The position numbers and the translations under genes are program-made. Below the pieces are notes generated by a model. It was not told where the DNA came from and did no database searches. It saw only the letters and a list, made by a program, of their open reading frames with translations. This document shows, in pieces, positions 28,851-37,450 of a DNA stretch of 64,000 nucleotides. The stretch is taken from NCBI RefSeq assembly GCF_009363555.1, contig NZ_CP045372.1:1371001-1435000 (forward strand). Reading direction: 5' to 3'. The stretch comes from Sulfitobacter sp. THAF37 (GTDB lineage Bacteria; Pseudomonadota; Alphaproteobacteria; Rhodobacterales; Rhodobacteraceae). How positions within the stretch are numbered: position 1 is the first letter of the stretch; each line of letters opens with the position of its first letter.

Positions 28851-30085
28851 TGAGGCTCTTGGCGCAGCGGCTGCCCGCTTATGCGCTGTTTGCGGCGCTG
28901 CTGTCCGCCGCGGGACTGCCCATCTATATCCACGCGCCCAAATTCTATGTCGATGAATACGGCGTTTCGCTGGCGGCGCTGGGTGCGGTGCTGTTCGGGT
29001 TGCGCCTGCTGGATGTGGTGCAGGACCCGCTACTGGGCTGGCTGTCGGAACGTCTGCGGGCGCATCGCGGGGTTGCGGTGGCGCTGGGTGCTGGCGTGAT
29101 GGCCATTGCCATGCTGGGCCTCTTTGCGGTGCCGCCACCGATCCTGCCCATTGTCTGGTTCGGCCTCACGCTGACGCTGGTCTTCTCGGGCTTCAGCTTT
29201 CTGACCATCTGTTTCTACGCGCAGGGCGTGTCGAAGGCTGACAGCCTGCCGGGGCGGGGGCATCTGTTGCTGGCCCGGTGGCGAGAAACCGGTGCGCTGC
29301 TGGGGGTTTGTGCGGCCTCGGTGGCTCCGGTGGCGCTGGGCGCGGTTCTGGGCGCACCCTTTGCCGGGTTCGCGGTGGGTTTCGCGGTGCTGGCGCTGGC
29401 CAGTGTTCTGGCGATGGCGGGCGAATGGCGCGACGTCGGCCTGCCACCAGCGACGGGCTTTGCCACTGTGCTGCGTGATCCTGTGGCGCGGCAGCTGCTG
29501 TTGATCGCGCTCTTCAATGCCGCGCCGGTCGCGGTGACATCGACCCTGTTCCTGTTCTACGTGGAAATCGCGCTTGAGGCGCAGGGATGGGAAGGGCCGC
29601 TTTTGTTGTTGTTCTTTCTGTCCGCTGCGGGGGCTGCCCCGCTTTGGGGCAAGCTGGCCGAGACCTTTGGCGGCAAGCGCGTGCTGCTGGCGGCGATGGC
29701 GCTGGGCATCCTGTCTTTCGGCGGCGCACTTTTTCTGGGGCCGGGCGACATCTGGATATTCGCCGTGGTCTGCGTCGCATCCGGCGCGGTGCTGGGGGCG
29801 GACCTGACGCTGCTGCCAGCCATGTTCGCCAGCCGCATGGCCCGTATTTCACCCTCAGCCGCCGAGGGGTTCGGCTTGTGGTCGTTTGTATCCAAGTTCA
29901 CGTTGGCATTCGCCGCTGTCGCCCTACTTCCCCTGCTGGAGGCGGCGGGACTGCGCGGCGGCGCCGACGAGAGTCCGCAGCAGGCGGTCAGATTGCTGAC
30001 CATCTTCTATGCTGGTGTTCCCTGCGTCCTGAAGTTGCTCGCGATTGGGCTTCTGAGCCGTTTGAAGACATCCGAGGACGTCTGA
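28850..30085 (+). CDS. MFS transporter, GPH/MelB-like
   Basis: The ATG at 28850 shares its A with the TGA of the preceding gene and gives a 411-residue protein with 12 hydrophobic segments. The early LLDVVQDPLLGWLSERLRAHRG loop resembles the conserved loop of glycoside-pentoside-hexuronide transporters. The late KFTLAFAAVALLPLLEAAG is typical of the family. Its placement in a lipid-modification operon suggests export or import of a lipid or its precursor, but no substrate can be read from the sequence. Confidence 0.85.
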   Translation: MRLLAQRLPAYALFAALLSAAGLPIYIHAPKFYVDEYGVSLAALGAVLFGLRLLDVVQDPLLGWLSERLRAHRGVAVALGAGVMAIAMLGLFAVPPPILPIVWFGLTLTLVFSGFSFLTICFYAQGVSKADSLPGRGHLLLARWRETGALLGVCAASVAPVALGAVLGAPFAGFAVGFAVLALASVLAMAGEWRDVGLPPATGFATVLRDPVARQLLLIALFNAAPVAVTSTLFLFYVEIALEAQGWEGPLLLLFFLSAAGAAPLWGKLAETFGGKRVLLAAMALGILSFGGALFLGPGDIWIFAVVCVASGAVLGADLTLLPAMFASRMARISPSAAEGFGLWSFVSKFTLAFAAVALLPLLEAAGLRGGADESPQQAVRLLTIFYAGVPCVLKLLAIGLLSRLKTSEDV

Positions 30086-30642
30086 TGGAGAATTTTATCT
30101 TTCTTGCACTTGGGATCGCTCTGGCGATGTTCGGGGTGCTGGTGCGACGGCGTTTTGCCGAATTTCCGGGTCAAAGCCCGGACGACTACAGCGAGGGATT
30201 CCCGGCCTTCGATCTGAAGAAACACCTGACGGGCAAAATGGTCTGCGAAGGGGTGATCTTCGGGCCTCTGGGGCGCATGACGAGTTCCTTCGTGGCGGAT
30301 TTCGATATCTCGTGGTCCGGTGACACCGGCCTGATGGCCGAGCGGTTCCGCTATAACGACGGGTCCATCCAGCACCGGGAATGGCATATCACGCTGGGCG
30401 AAGACGGTGCATTCGCCGTCAGGGCGGACGACGTGCCGGGTGTGGGCAGCGGTCATCTCTCTGGCTCGACCGCACAGCTGCGCTACGAAATTGTTCTGCC
30501 GCCGGAAAGTGGCGGACACCGGTTGCGGGCGGAGGACTGGATGTATCTGACGCCGGACGGAACAATCGTGAACCGCAGTCAGTTCCGCAAGTACGGATTC
30601 AAGGTGGCGGAACTCGTCGCAACGATCAGACCGAAGGAGTGA
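30085..30642 (+). CDS. DUF3833 family membrane-anchored protein
   Basis: This 185-residue protein has an N-terminal membrane anchor (about residues 4-20), then a soluble beta-rich domain. The domain carries LTGKMVCEGVIFGPLGRMTSSFVADFD and RAEDWMYLTPDGTIVNRSQFRKYGF, which I recognise from DUF3833. The start overlaps the MFS stop by one base. DUF3833 proteins are regular companions of DUF1365 and the flavoprotein. The role is unknown, perhaps lipid binding at the membrane. Confidence 0.85.
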   Translation: MENFIFLALGIALAMFGVLVRRRFAEFPGQSPDDYSEGFPAFDLKKHLTGKMVCEGVIFGPLGRMTSSFVADFDISWSGDTGLMAERFRYNDGSIQHREWHITLGEDGAFAVRADDVPGVGSGHLSGSTAQLRYEIVLPPESGGHRLRAEDWMYLTPDGTIVNRSQFRKYGFKVAELVATIRPKE

Positions 30643-30644
30643 CC

Positions 30645-31376
30645 ATGAAGAGCTTTCAGTCGAAACGTTATTGGCTGGTCGGCGCCAGCGACGGTTTGGG
30701 TGCGGCGTTGGCCCGCAAACTGAGCCGCGCCGGGGCCGAAGTGATCGTCTCGGCCCGGTCGGAGGAAAAGCTGGCCGATCTGGTGAAGGAACTGCCGGGC
30801 AAGGCGAGCTACCAGCTGATCGACGTGACGGATGACGAAAGCGTCCGATCCGCGACCGAAGCGGTGGGCGAGATCGACGGCATTGTCTACCTCGCCGGGG
30901 CCTACTGGCCTTTCAGCGCGCGGGAGTGGAATGCCGAACAGGCGACGACCATGGCGGACGTGAATTTTACCGGTCTGATGCGGGTGATGGGGCAGGTCGT
31001 GCCCGCGATGGTCGCGCGGGATGCAGGCCATATCGTCATCACGTCCAGCCTGACGGGTTTTCGCGGCCTGCCCGGCTCCATCGGATATACGGCGTCCAAG
31101 GCCGGGACGATGTCACTGGCGGAGTGTATGCACGCCGACCTGCGCAAGACCGGGGTACAGGTACAGGTCATCAACCCGGGCTTTATCAAGACCCAGCTGA
31201 CCGACAAGAACGACTTTCACATGCCTTTTATCATGGAGCCGGAAGAGGCCGCGCAGGAGGTGGTCGAGCACATGGGGACTGACACTTTCAAGAAGAGCTT
31301 TCCCTGGCTGTTCTCTCTGGTGTTCCGGGTCAGCCAGTTTCTGCCGGACTGGCTGTATTTCCGCATCTTCTCCTGA
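30645..31376 (+). CDS. Short-chain dehydrogenase/reductase
   Basis: The ATG at 30645 follows AAGGAG and yields a 243-residue classical SDR. The cofactor motif is GASDGLGAALA near residue 13. NAG is replaced by LAG in YLAGAYW. The catalytic Ser is in ITSSLTG near 133 and the YTASK motif has the catalytic Tyr and Lys near 147. The C-terminus is hydrophobic (WLFSLVFRVSQFLPDWLYF), suggesting membrane contact. It is the last gene of the five-gene operon and may act on an acyl-chain ketone or alcohol (inference). Confidence 0.9.
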   Translation: MKSFQSKRYWLVGASDGLGAALARKLSRAGAEVIVSARSEEKLADLVKELPGKASYQLIDVTDDESVRSATEAVGEIDGIVYLAGAYWPFSAREWNAEQATTMADVNFTGLMRVMGQVVPAMVARDAGHIVITSSLTGFRGLPGSIGYTASKAGTMSLAECMHADLRKTGVQVQVINPGFIKTQLTDKNDFHMPFIMEPEEAAQEVVEHMGTDTFKKSFPWLFSLVFRVSQFLPDWLYFRIFS

Positions 31377-31385
31377 AGGGCGGGG

Positions 31386-32006
31386 TCATAGCATCCCGGT
31401 TTCCCGCATCTTTTTGACGCTGGCGCGCGCTTCCATCCGGGCCAGGAACGCTTCGATGCGGGGAAAATCCGACACGATGACCTCGTCTCCCCTGAGCCAG
31501 TTGCAGACGATGAACAGGTAGGGGTCCGCGATGCTCAGCGCATCGCCGCAGACGTAGTCTCCGCGCAGGCAGTCGGCCTCGACATACTCGGCGCAGGCGC
31601 GCATGGTTTGCGGCACTTTCGCCGTCATGTCGTCGAAGCTGGCTTGTGAGTCCGCCCAACGATGGCCGCGCATCTTGTGTGCGTGGGCGACATGCATCGT
31701 GGACGCGATGTAGTACATCACCCCGCGCATGTGAACCGCCGTCACCGCGTCCGGCGGCAGCAGCCCCGCATCCGGTGCGATCGCGGCGATGTATTCCAGC
31801 AGCGCACCGGTTTCGGTCATGATCCTGCCGGCGTCGTCCACCAGCGCAGGCACGCGGCCTTTCGGGTTCACGCTGAGGTAGGGCGGTTTCGTCTGTTCGG
31901 CGCTGGCGAAATCGACCTTGATCGGGTCAAAGGGCAGGCCCGCTTCTTCGAGTGCGATTGCAACCGCGATGGAGATCGTACCGGGGGTGTAGTAGAGTTT
32001 CAGCAT
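31386..32006 (-). CDS. Glutathione S-transferase family protein
   Basis: The start at 32006 follows AAGGA and gives 206 residues. The N-terminal thioredoxin-like domain has LYYTPGTISIAVAIALEEAGLPF and the cis-proline glutathione-binding motif GRVPALV, then TETGALLEYI. The C-terminal helical domain has the SIADPYLFIV motif. The Ser in TPGTIS is the likely active residue, as in beta/theta-like bacterial GSTs. It lies 13 bases after the histidine-phosphatase gene on the minus strand, so the two are probably one transcript. Confidence 0.9.
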   Translation of the reverse strand: MLKLYYTPGTISIAVAIALEEAGLPFDPIKVDFASAEQTKPPYLSVNPKGRVPALVDDAGRIMTETGALLEYIAAIAPDAGLLPPDAVTAVHMRGVMYYIASTMHVAHAHKMRGHRWADSQASFDDMTAKVPQTMRACAEYVEADCLRGDYVCGDALSIADPYLFIVCNWLRGDEVIVSDFPRIEAFLARMEARASVKKMRETGML

Positions 32007-32019
32007 CGGAACCGTTCCT

Positions 32020-32673
32020 TCAGATATGGGTTTGCGCGCTGCGCCGGTCGGGCCGGTCCAGATGCGGCACGGCATTGAACAGCACAGGCGACCAGTGCCC
32101 GCCGATCGGAAACAGCCGGTGCATGGACGTATGCATGATCGCCAGCGCGATGCGGGCCATCGCCGGGATGCCAAGGCCCATCGCCTGGGCCATCACCATA
32201 GAGATCAAGCCGCCGGATGTGACGACCAGCGCGGGCCCCTGACCGGCAGCGATTTCCCTCAGCGCATCTTCGATTCGACTATGGAAATTGTCCCAGGTTT
32301 CCGGCGCCTCCTCGATCATGCCGTCCTGCCAGTGCTGGAATACCGTGGGAAGATGCGAGGTGAACGCGCCCTGTTCCGCGGGAAACGCGATGCCGTGTTG
32401 CGCCTCAAGCAGGGTGGCAAGCGTGAAATACTCCAGCTCGTTCAGACGCGGGTCGCGAATGGGGTCCAGACCGGTCCCCATCCCCTCGGCGGTTTCCACA
32501 TGCCGGGTCAGCGTGCCGGTATAGAGCCGGGTGTGGTGGGTTTCGCTCTCGCGCAGGTGGTCGCCCAGCCATGCGGCCTGTTCGTGGCCCAGCGGGCTGA
32601 GCTTGTCGTAGCTCAGTTCGTCCTTGGCCTGCGAATTGGCCTGACCATGACGGATAAGCGTGATGTGAGACAT
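32020..32673 (-). CDS. Histidine phosphatase family protein (phosphoglycerate-mutase-like)
   Basis: The ATG at 32673 begins MSHITLIRHGQANSQAK; the 217-residue product has the RHG phosphate-binding motif at residues 8-10. The second catalytic His is missing from its usual GGH-type position or lies in VVTSGGLISMV, where the expected H after GG is L. Activity should therefore be tested rather than assumed. The conserved acid is in LNELEY. It is the promoter-proximal gene of a two-gene unit with the GST and is divergent from the formate dehydrogenase. Confidence 0.85.
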   Translation of the reverse strand: MSHITLIRHGQANSQAKDELSYDKLSPLGHEQAAWLGDHLRESETHHTRLYTGTLTRHVETAEGMGTGLDPIRDPRLNELEYFTLATLLEAQHGIAFPAEQGAFTSHLPTVFQHWQDGMIEEAPETWDNFHSRIEDALREIAAGQGPALVVTSGGLISMVMAQAMGLGIPAMARIALAIMHTSMHRLFPIGGHWSPVLFNAVPHLDRPDRRSAQTHI

Positions 32674-32831
32674 GTGGCACCTGATCTTTTCCGCCTTGAT
32701 AGGCGACGGGGCAGCCGGGGGAAAGTGCGGTATAGACCCGGAACCGGCCAAGCGCGCGAAACCGTGACCCCTATCGGAAACCCTACGTGGCGCAAAACCG
32801 GGTGGGTGTGTCGGGAATGGGACTCCTGCAG

Positions 32832-32847
32832 TGGCACGGTTTTCGCT
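32832..32847 (+). promoter_or_regulatory. Sigma-54-type (-24/-12) promoter for the formate dehydrogenase gene
   Basis: TGGCACG, four bases, then TCGCT differs from the TGGCACG-N4-TTGCW consensus at one position, with GG and GC exactly 12 bases apart. The predicted start is near 32858, leaving a leader of about 20 bases with GAGGAG before the ATG at 32879. No enhancer-binding regulator is in the window. Confidence 0.6.
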
Positions 32848-32878
32848 ATATGTCGGGCACAGATGCGAGGAGACGGCG

Positions 32879-35647
32879 ATGGCTGAGAAGATCACATTCA
32901 CGCTCGACGGTGAAACCGTGGAGGCAGAAGCCGGCCTGACAATCTGGGAGGTCGCGAACGGGCGCGGGCTGAAGATCCCGCATTTGTGCCACAAGCCCGC
33001 TCCCGGTTATCGCCCGGATGGCAACTGCCGGGCCTGCATGGTCGAGATCGAAGGTGAGCGCGTGCTGGCGGCCAGCTGCATCCGTGAACCGCAGGAGGGC
33101 ATGGTCGTCACCACCAACAACGCCCGCGCGGAAAACGCCCGCAAGATGGTCGTGGAGTTGCTGATGGCAGATCATCCCGCGCAGGAGGTCAGCCACGACA
33201 AGTCCAGCCACATGTGGGACATGGCGGCGATGAACGGGGTCGAAGCCAGCCGCTTCCCGAAGCTGGAAGAAGGCCGCATCCCCCTGCTGGACGACAGCCA
33301 CGTCGCGATGCGCGTCAACCTGGACGCCTGCATCCAGTGCGGGCTGTGTGTGCGGGCCTGCCGCGAAGTGCAGGTGAACGACGTGATCGGCATGTCTGGC
33401 CGGGGCCACGACGCCTATCCGACCTTCGACATGGCCGATCCGATGGGGGCCTCCACCTGTGTGGCCTGCGGCGAATGCGTGCAGGCCTGCCCCACCGGCG
33501 CGCTGATGGAAGCGACCGTGCTGGACGAAAATCAGGTCGGGGATTCCGCCGATTTCGATTCTGAAGTGGACAGCATTTGTCCCTTCTGCGGCGTGGGCTG
33601 TCAGATTTCGCTCAAAGTCAAGGATGGCAAGGTCAAATATGTCGACGGCATCAACGGCCCCGCCAACGAGGGTCGGCTGTGCGTGAAGGGGCGCTTTGGG
33701 TTCGACTATATCCACCACGACCACCGCCTGACAAAGCCTCTGATCCGCCGCGAGGACGCGCCGCCCAAGGGGCTGAACGTCGACCCCGGCAATTGGTCGC
33801 AGTTCTTTCGCGAGGCCAGCTGGGACGAGGCGCTGGATTTCGCCGCCAAGGGGCTCAAGGACATCGGCGGCAAGGGGGTCGCCGGATTCGGTTCGGCCAA
33901 ATGCACCAACGAAGAGGCGTATCTGTTCCAGAAACTGATCCGCCAGGGGTTTGGCCACAACAACGTCGATCACTGCACCCGGCTTTGCCATGCTTCCAGT
34001 GTGGCGGCGCTGATGGAAAACGTCGGTTCCGGCGCGGTGACTGCGACCTTCAACGAAATCGAGAACGCGGATGTGGCGATTGCCATCGGCTGCAACCCGA
34101 TCGAGAACCACCCCGTTGCCGCGACCTATTTCAAGCAGTTCACCAAGCGCGGCGGCAAGCTGATCGTGATGGACCCGCGCGGCCAAGCGCTGAAACGGTT
34201 CTCCAGCCACATGCTGCAGTTCCGGCCCGGCACCGATGTGTCGATGCTGAACGCGATCATGCATGTGATCGTGGAAGAAGGGCTGTATGATCAGCAGTAC
34301 ATCGAAGCCTACACCGAGAACTGGGAGGCGGAGAAAGAGCATCTGAAGGATTTCTCCCCCGAGAAGATGGCCCCGATCTGTGGCATAGACGCCGAAACCC
34401 TGCGCGACGTGGCGCGGACCTTTGCCGGGGCAAATGCTGCAATGATCTTCTGGGGCATGGGGGTCAGCCAGCACATCCACGGCACCGACAACTCGCGCTG
34501 CCTGATTTCACTGGCGCTGATGACGGGGCAGGTGGGCCGCCCCGGCGCCGGGCTGCACCCCCTGCGGGGACAGAACAACGTGCAGGGCGCGTCCGATGCG
34601 GGTCTGATCCCGATGTTCCTGCCAGACTACCAGTCGGTCATGGACGACGGTGTGCGGTCGGCGTTTGCCGAGGTCTGGAAATCCGGCGATTTCTCTGCCG
34701 AGAAGGGGCTGACCGTGACCGAGATCATGGATGCGGTCCATGATGGCGATATTCGCGGCATGTATGTGCTGGGCGAAAACCCCGCCATGTCCGACCCGGA
34801 TGTGGAGCATGCGCGCGACGCGCTGGCCAAGCTGGATCATCTGGTTGTGCAGGACATCTTCATCACCGAGACGGCGAATTATGCCGATGTGATCCTGCCC
34901 GCCAGCGCCTTTGCCGAAAAATCCGGAACCGTGACGAATACCAACCGGCAGGTCCAGATGGGCCGGGCGGCGGTGGCGCCTCCGGGCGAGGCGCGCGAGG
35001 ACTGGTGGATCGAGGTGGAGCTGGCCAAGCGTCTGGGGCTTGGCTGGACCTACGAGAACCCGGCGGATGTTTTTGCCGAGATGAAGCTGAACATGCGCTC
35101 GCTGAACAATATTACCTGGGACAGGCTGGCACGGGAAAACGCGGTGACTTACCCGTCGCTGAGCGAGACTGATCCCGGCCAGGCGATTGTCTTTGCCGAC
35201 GGGTTCCCACGCCCGGATGGCCGCGCGAAGTTCACGCCCGCGTCGATCATCCCGCCGGACGATGTGCCAGACGCGGAGTTCCCGATGATCCTGACCACCG
35301 GGCGGCAGCTGGAGCACTGGCATACGGGTTCCATGACACGTCGGGCCAGCGTGCTGGACGGTCTGGAACCGGAGGCGAATTGTTCGCTGCACCCCAGCAC
35401 CCTGCGCAAGCTGGGGGTGACGGCCGGAGAGCACGTGCGGCTGAGCACCAAGCGCGGCAGCATCGAGATCATGGCGCGCGAGGACCGGGCCGTGTCGCCC
35501 GACATGGTGTTCCTGCCCTTTGCCTATGTCGAGGCGGCGGCGAACATCCTGACCAACCCGGCGGTGGACCCCTACGGCAAGATCCCCGAGTTCAAGTTCT
35601 CGGCCGTCCGGGTCGAACCGGTACAGGATACCGTCGGGGCGGAGTGA
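32879..35647 (+). CDS. Molybdenum formate dehydrogenase alpha subunit, cysteine type, with N-terminal iron-sulphur domains
   Basis: The ATG at 32879 follows GAGGAG (922 residues). The N-terminus holds a 2Fe-2S ferredoxin domain (PHLCHKPAP, NCRACMVEI), a His/Cys cluster and two 4Fe-4S motifs (CIQCGLCVRACREVQ and CVACGECVQACPTGA). Next come the molybdopterin domain with its own CPFCGVGC cluster (about 235) and the active-site cysteine in HCTRLCHASS, in place of selenocysteine. The C-terminal MGD-binding domain ends near 905. It resembles FdsA of Rhodobacter-type NAD-linked enzymes, but no fdsG or fdsB subunit gene is next to it, so the electron acceptor is open. Confidence 0.92.
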   Translation: MAEKITFTLDGETVEAEAGLTIWEVANGRGLKIPHLCHKPAPGYRPDGNCRACMVEIEGERVLAASCIREPQEGMVVTTNNARAENARKMVVELLMADHPAQEVSHDKSSHMWDMAAMNGVEASRFPKLEEGRIPLLDDSHVAMRVNLDACIQCGLCVRACREVQVNDVIGMSGRGHDAYPTFDMADPMGASTCVACGECVQACPTGALMEATVLDENQVGDSADFDSEVDSICPFCGVGCQISLKVKDGKVKYVDGINGPANEGRLCVKGRFGFDYIHHDHRLTKPLIRREDAPPKGLNVDPGNWSQFFREASWDEALDFAAKGLKDIGGKGVAGFGSAKCTNEEAYLFQKLIRQGFGHNNVDHCTRLCHASSVAALMENVGSGAVTATFNEIENADVAIAIGCNPIENHPVAATYFKQFTKRGGKLIVMDPRGQALKRFSSHMLQFRPGTDVSMLNAIMHVIVEEGLYDQQYIEAYTENWEAEKEHLKDFSPEKMAPICGIDAETLRDVARTFAGANAAMIFWGMGVSQHIHGTDNSRCLISLALMTGQVGRPGAGLHPLRGQNNVQGASDAGLIPMFLPDYQSVMDDGVRSAFAEVWKSGDFSAEKGLTVTEIMDAVHDGDIRGMYVLGENPAMSDPDVEHARDALAKLDHLVVQDIFITETANYADVILPASAFAEKSGTVTNTNRQVQMGRAAVAPPGEAREDWWIEVELAKRLGLGWTYENPADVFAEMKLNMRSLNNITWDRLARENAVTYPSLSETDPGQAIVFADGFPRPDGRAKFTPASIIPPDDVPDAEFPMILTTGRQLEHWHTGSMTRRASVLDGLEPEANCSLHPSTLRKLGVTAGEHVRLSTKRGSIEIMAREDRAVSPDMVFLPFAYVEAAANILTNPAVDPYGKIPEFKFSAVRVEPVQDTVGAE

Positions 35648-35672
35648 GCGGCTTGCAGATGCGATCTGCCGG

Positions 35673-35705
35673 TGCGCGCCCCTGTGGGGCGCGCATTCGA
35701 TTTTA
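35673..35705 (+). terminator. Rho-independent terminator after the formate dehydrogenase gene
   Basis: A perfect 10-bp GC stem (TGCGCGCCCC at 35673-35682 with its complement at 35686-35695), loop TGT, then TTCGATTTTA. It lies 25 bases after the stop codon. Confidence 0.8.
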
Positions 35706-35716
35706 TCCTTGCTGAT

Positions 35717-35770
35717 GAGGGGCGCTGCCCCTCAAACTCCCCGGAGTATTTTGGGCAAAAAGAAAGGGGG
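35717..35770 (+). repeat. Probable dispersed intergenic repeat with hairpin (Rhodobacteraceae type)
   Basis: A hairpin GAGGGGC-GCT-GCCCCTC (35717-35733) is followed by CTCCCCGGAGTATTTTGGGC and an A-rich AAAAGAAAG tail. I recognise this arrangement as one that recurs between genes in many Rhodobacteraceae genomes. It is the only copy I see in this window, so its repeat nature rests on recollection. It directly precedes the GTG of the next gene and supplies its ribosome site. Confidence 0.5.
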
Positions 35771-35775
35771 GCGTC

Positions 35776-36972
35776 GTGCAGATCAACAGCGACAGATTTC
35801 TGGCGGACCTTCATGCCTTGCGGGCCATAGGCGCAGCGGGTGTCGGCAAGGGGGTGGTGCGGCCCGCGTATACGGAAGCCGACGTTGCGGCGCGGCGCTG
35901 GCTCGCGGAGCGGTTCCAGGACGCAGGGCTGGAAGTTGCGGTCGACGGGATGGGCAATCTTTTCGGCCTGACCGAGGGGCCATCTCTGTTGATGGGATCA
36001 CATTCGGACAGCCAGCCCGAGGGCGGCTGGCTGGACGGCGCGCTGGGCGTGGTGGCGGCGCTGGAGGTGGCGCGGGCCAGCCGTGAGGCGGGCGGGCCCG
36101 CGGTTTCGGTGGTATCGTTTCAGGACGAGGAAGGGCGTTTCGGTGTCACCACGGGCTCCGCCGTCTGGTCGGGGCATCTGTCGCAGCCTGAGGCGGATGT
36201 GCTGACCGATCACGCGGGTGTCGCGCTGGCCGATGCGCGGGCGGCGATGGGCAAGATGGTCACCGGGCCGGTGGACCCGGCGCGCTTCACCGGTTTCATC
36301 GAAATGCACATCGAGCAGGGGCCGACGCTCGACAGTGCCGGAGAGCAGATCGGCGTGGTGTCGGACATTGTCGGTATTCGGGACATGAAGGTGACATTCG
36401 AGGGTCAGCAGAATCACGCGGGCACCACGCCGATGCATTTGCGCAAGGACGCTTTTCAGGCGGTGTCGGCGTTCAACAGCTTGCTTGAGGAGCGGTTCCG
36501 GAACGTGGTGTCCCCGGCGACGGTCTGGACCATCGGGCATGTATCGCTGCATCCGAATGCATCGTCGATCGTGCCGGGGCGGGCGGTGTTTTCGATGCAA
36601 TGGCGCGACGGGGACAGCGACCGGCTGTCCCGGATGGAAGCGATTATCCGCGATACCGCGCAGCAAGTGGCGCAGGACCGGGGGATGGAGCTGTCTTATG
36701 GGCCGCTGCTGGGGCTCGATCCGGTGAAAATGGATGCCCGGCTGCGGGGCGCGCTGGAAGCGGGGGCCGAAGCGGTGGCGCCGGGAAAGTGGCGGGCGAT
36801 GCCCTCTGGCGCGTTGCACGATGCCACCAATGTCTCGCGGCTGATGCCGGTGGCGATGTTGTTCGTGCCGTCGATCAACGGGATCAGCCATGCGTTCGAG
36901 GAAGACACGGCGGAGGAGGACCTTGTCGCCGGGGTGGAGGTGCTGGCGCGTGCCGTGTCCGCTTTGGGCTGA
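35776..36972 (+). CDS. M20-family Zn-dependent amidohydrolase (allantoate amidohydrolase / N-carbamoylase type)
   Basis: Translation probably starts at GTG 35776 after AAAGGGGGG (398 residues). The dinuclear metal site is intact: [31 protein letters not shown] with the catalytic Glu pair, EMHIEQGP and the late GISHAFEED. The dimerisation/substrate segment has NHAGTTPM and [15 protein letters not shown]. This is the hydantoinase/carbamoylase family, which includes AllC (allantoate amidohydrolase). The ureide operon at 17.9-23.4 kb lacks AllC, so this enzyme is a good candidate. N-carbamoyl amino acid hydrolysis is the alternative. Confidence 0.88.
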   Translation: MQINSDRFLADLHALRAIGAAGVGKGVVRPAYTEADVAARRWLAERFQDAGLEVAVDGMGNLFGLTEGPSLLMGSHSDSQPEGGWLDGALGVVAALEVARASREAGGPAVSVVSFQDEEGRFGVTTGSAVWSGHLSQPEADVLTDHAGVALADARAAMGKMVTGPVDPARFTGFIEMHIEQGPTLDSAGEQIGVVSDIVGIRDMKVTFEGQQNHAGTTPMHLRKDAFQAVSAFNSLLEERFRNVVSPATVWTIGHVSLHPNASSIVPGRAVFSMQWRDGDSDRLSRMEAIIRDTAQQVAQDRGMELSYGPLLGLDPVKMDARLRGALEAGAEAVAPGKWRAMPSGALHDATNVSRLMPVAMLFVPSINGISHAFEEDTAEEDLVAGVEVLARAVSALG

Positions 36973-36976
36973 TGCA

Positions 36977-37450
36977 TCAGCGGCCCAGGACCTTGGCAAA
37001 GCTGACGGAGGTCGGGCGGGTGAAGCCCGGATGCGCGGTGCGCGCCGTTTCGGTGTACCCGCAAGCGACGAAGAGCGCGTGGTTCTCCACCAGTTCGACG
37101 CGGCATTGCAGCTCTATTACCGGCAGGCCCAGCGCCCGCGCGCGGGTTTCAGCGTGGTCGATCATATGCCGGGCCAGGCCCTGCCGCCGGGCCTTTGGGT
37201 CCACGGCCAGCTTTCCCAGGTAGAGCGCCGCCGGTTTCGGCGTCAGGATCACGCAGGCCAGGGGTGGGGTGCCCAGCGACCACACTTCGGCGCGGGCGGC
37301 ATCCTTGCGCAGGCTTTCCAGCGTCATCCTCTGCATGGAGGACGGCGGGTCGATCCGGTTTTCCATCTGGGCAAAGGCCGCGCGGATCAGCCCGAGAACC
37401 CCTGGCAACGCCGGGTCGTCCGGCCCAAGTCGCCGCGGGGTCAGCTCCAT
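36977..37450 (-). CDS. GNAT family N-acetyltransferase
   Basis: This 157-residue protein has the GNAT acetyl-CoA-binding core LGKLAVDPKARRQGLARHMIDHAE (motif A with the R-x-x-G-x-A loop) and a C-terminal LVENHALFVACGYTE strand typical of motif B. The substrate cannot be named. Its ATG lies inside the last codons of the response-regulator gene (10-base overlap), so it is part of a kinase-regulator-GNAT operon on the minus strand. Confidence 0.88.
   Translation of the reverse strand: MELTPRRLGPDDPALPGVLGLIRAAFAQMENRIDPPSSMQRMTLESLRKDAARAEVWSLGTPPLACVILTPKPAALYLGKLAVDPKARRQGLARHMIDHAETRARALGLPVIELQCRVELVENHALFVACGYTETARTAHPGFTRPTSVSFAKVLGR

Noticed and set aside
33960..34000. Selenocysteine in the formate dehydrogenase active site
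   Set aside because: The active-site codon is TGC (cysteine) in HCTRLCHASS; no in-frame TGA is present.
32846..34480. 544-residue open frame antisense to the formate dehydrogenase
   Set aside because: Shadow frame; the plus-strand gene has complete iron-sulphur and molybdopterin motifs.
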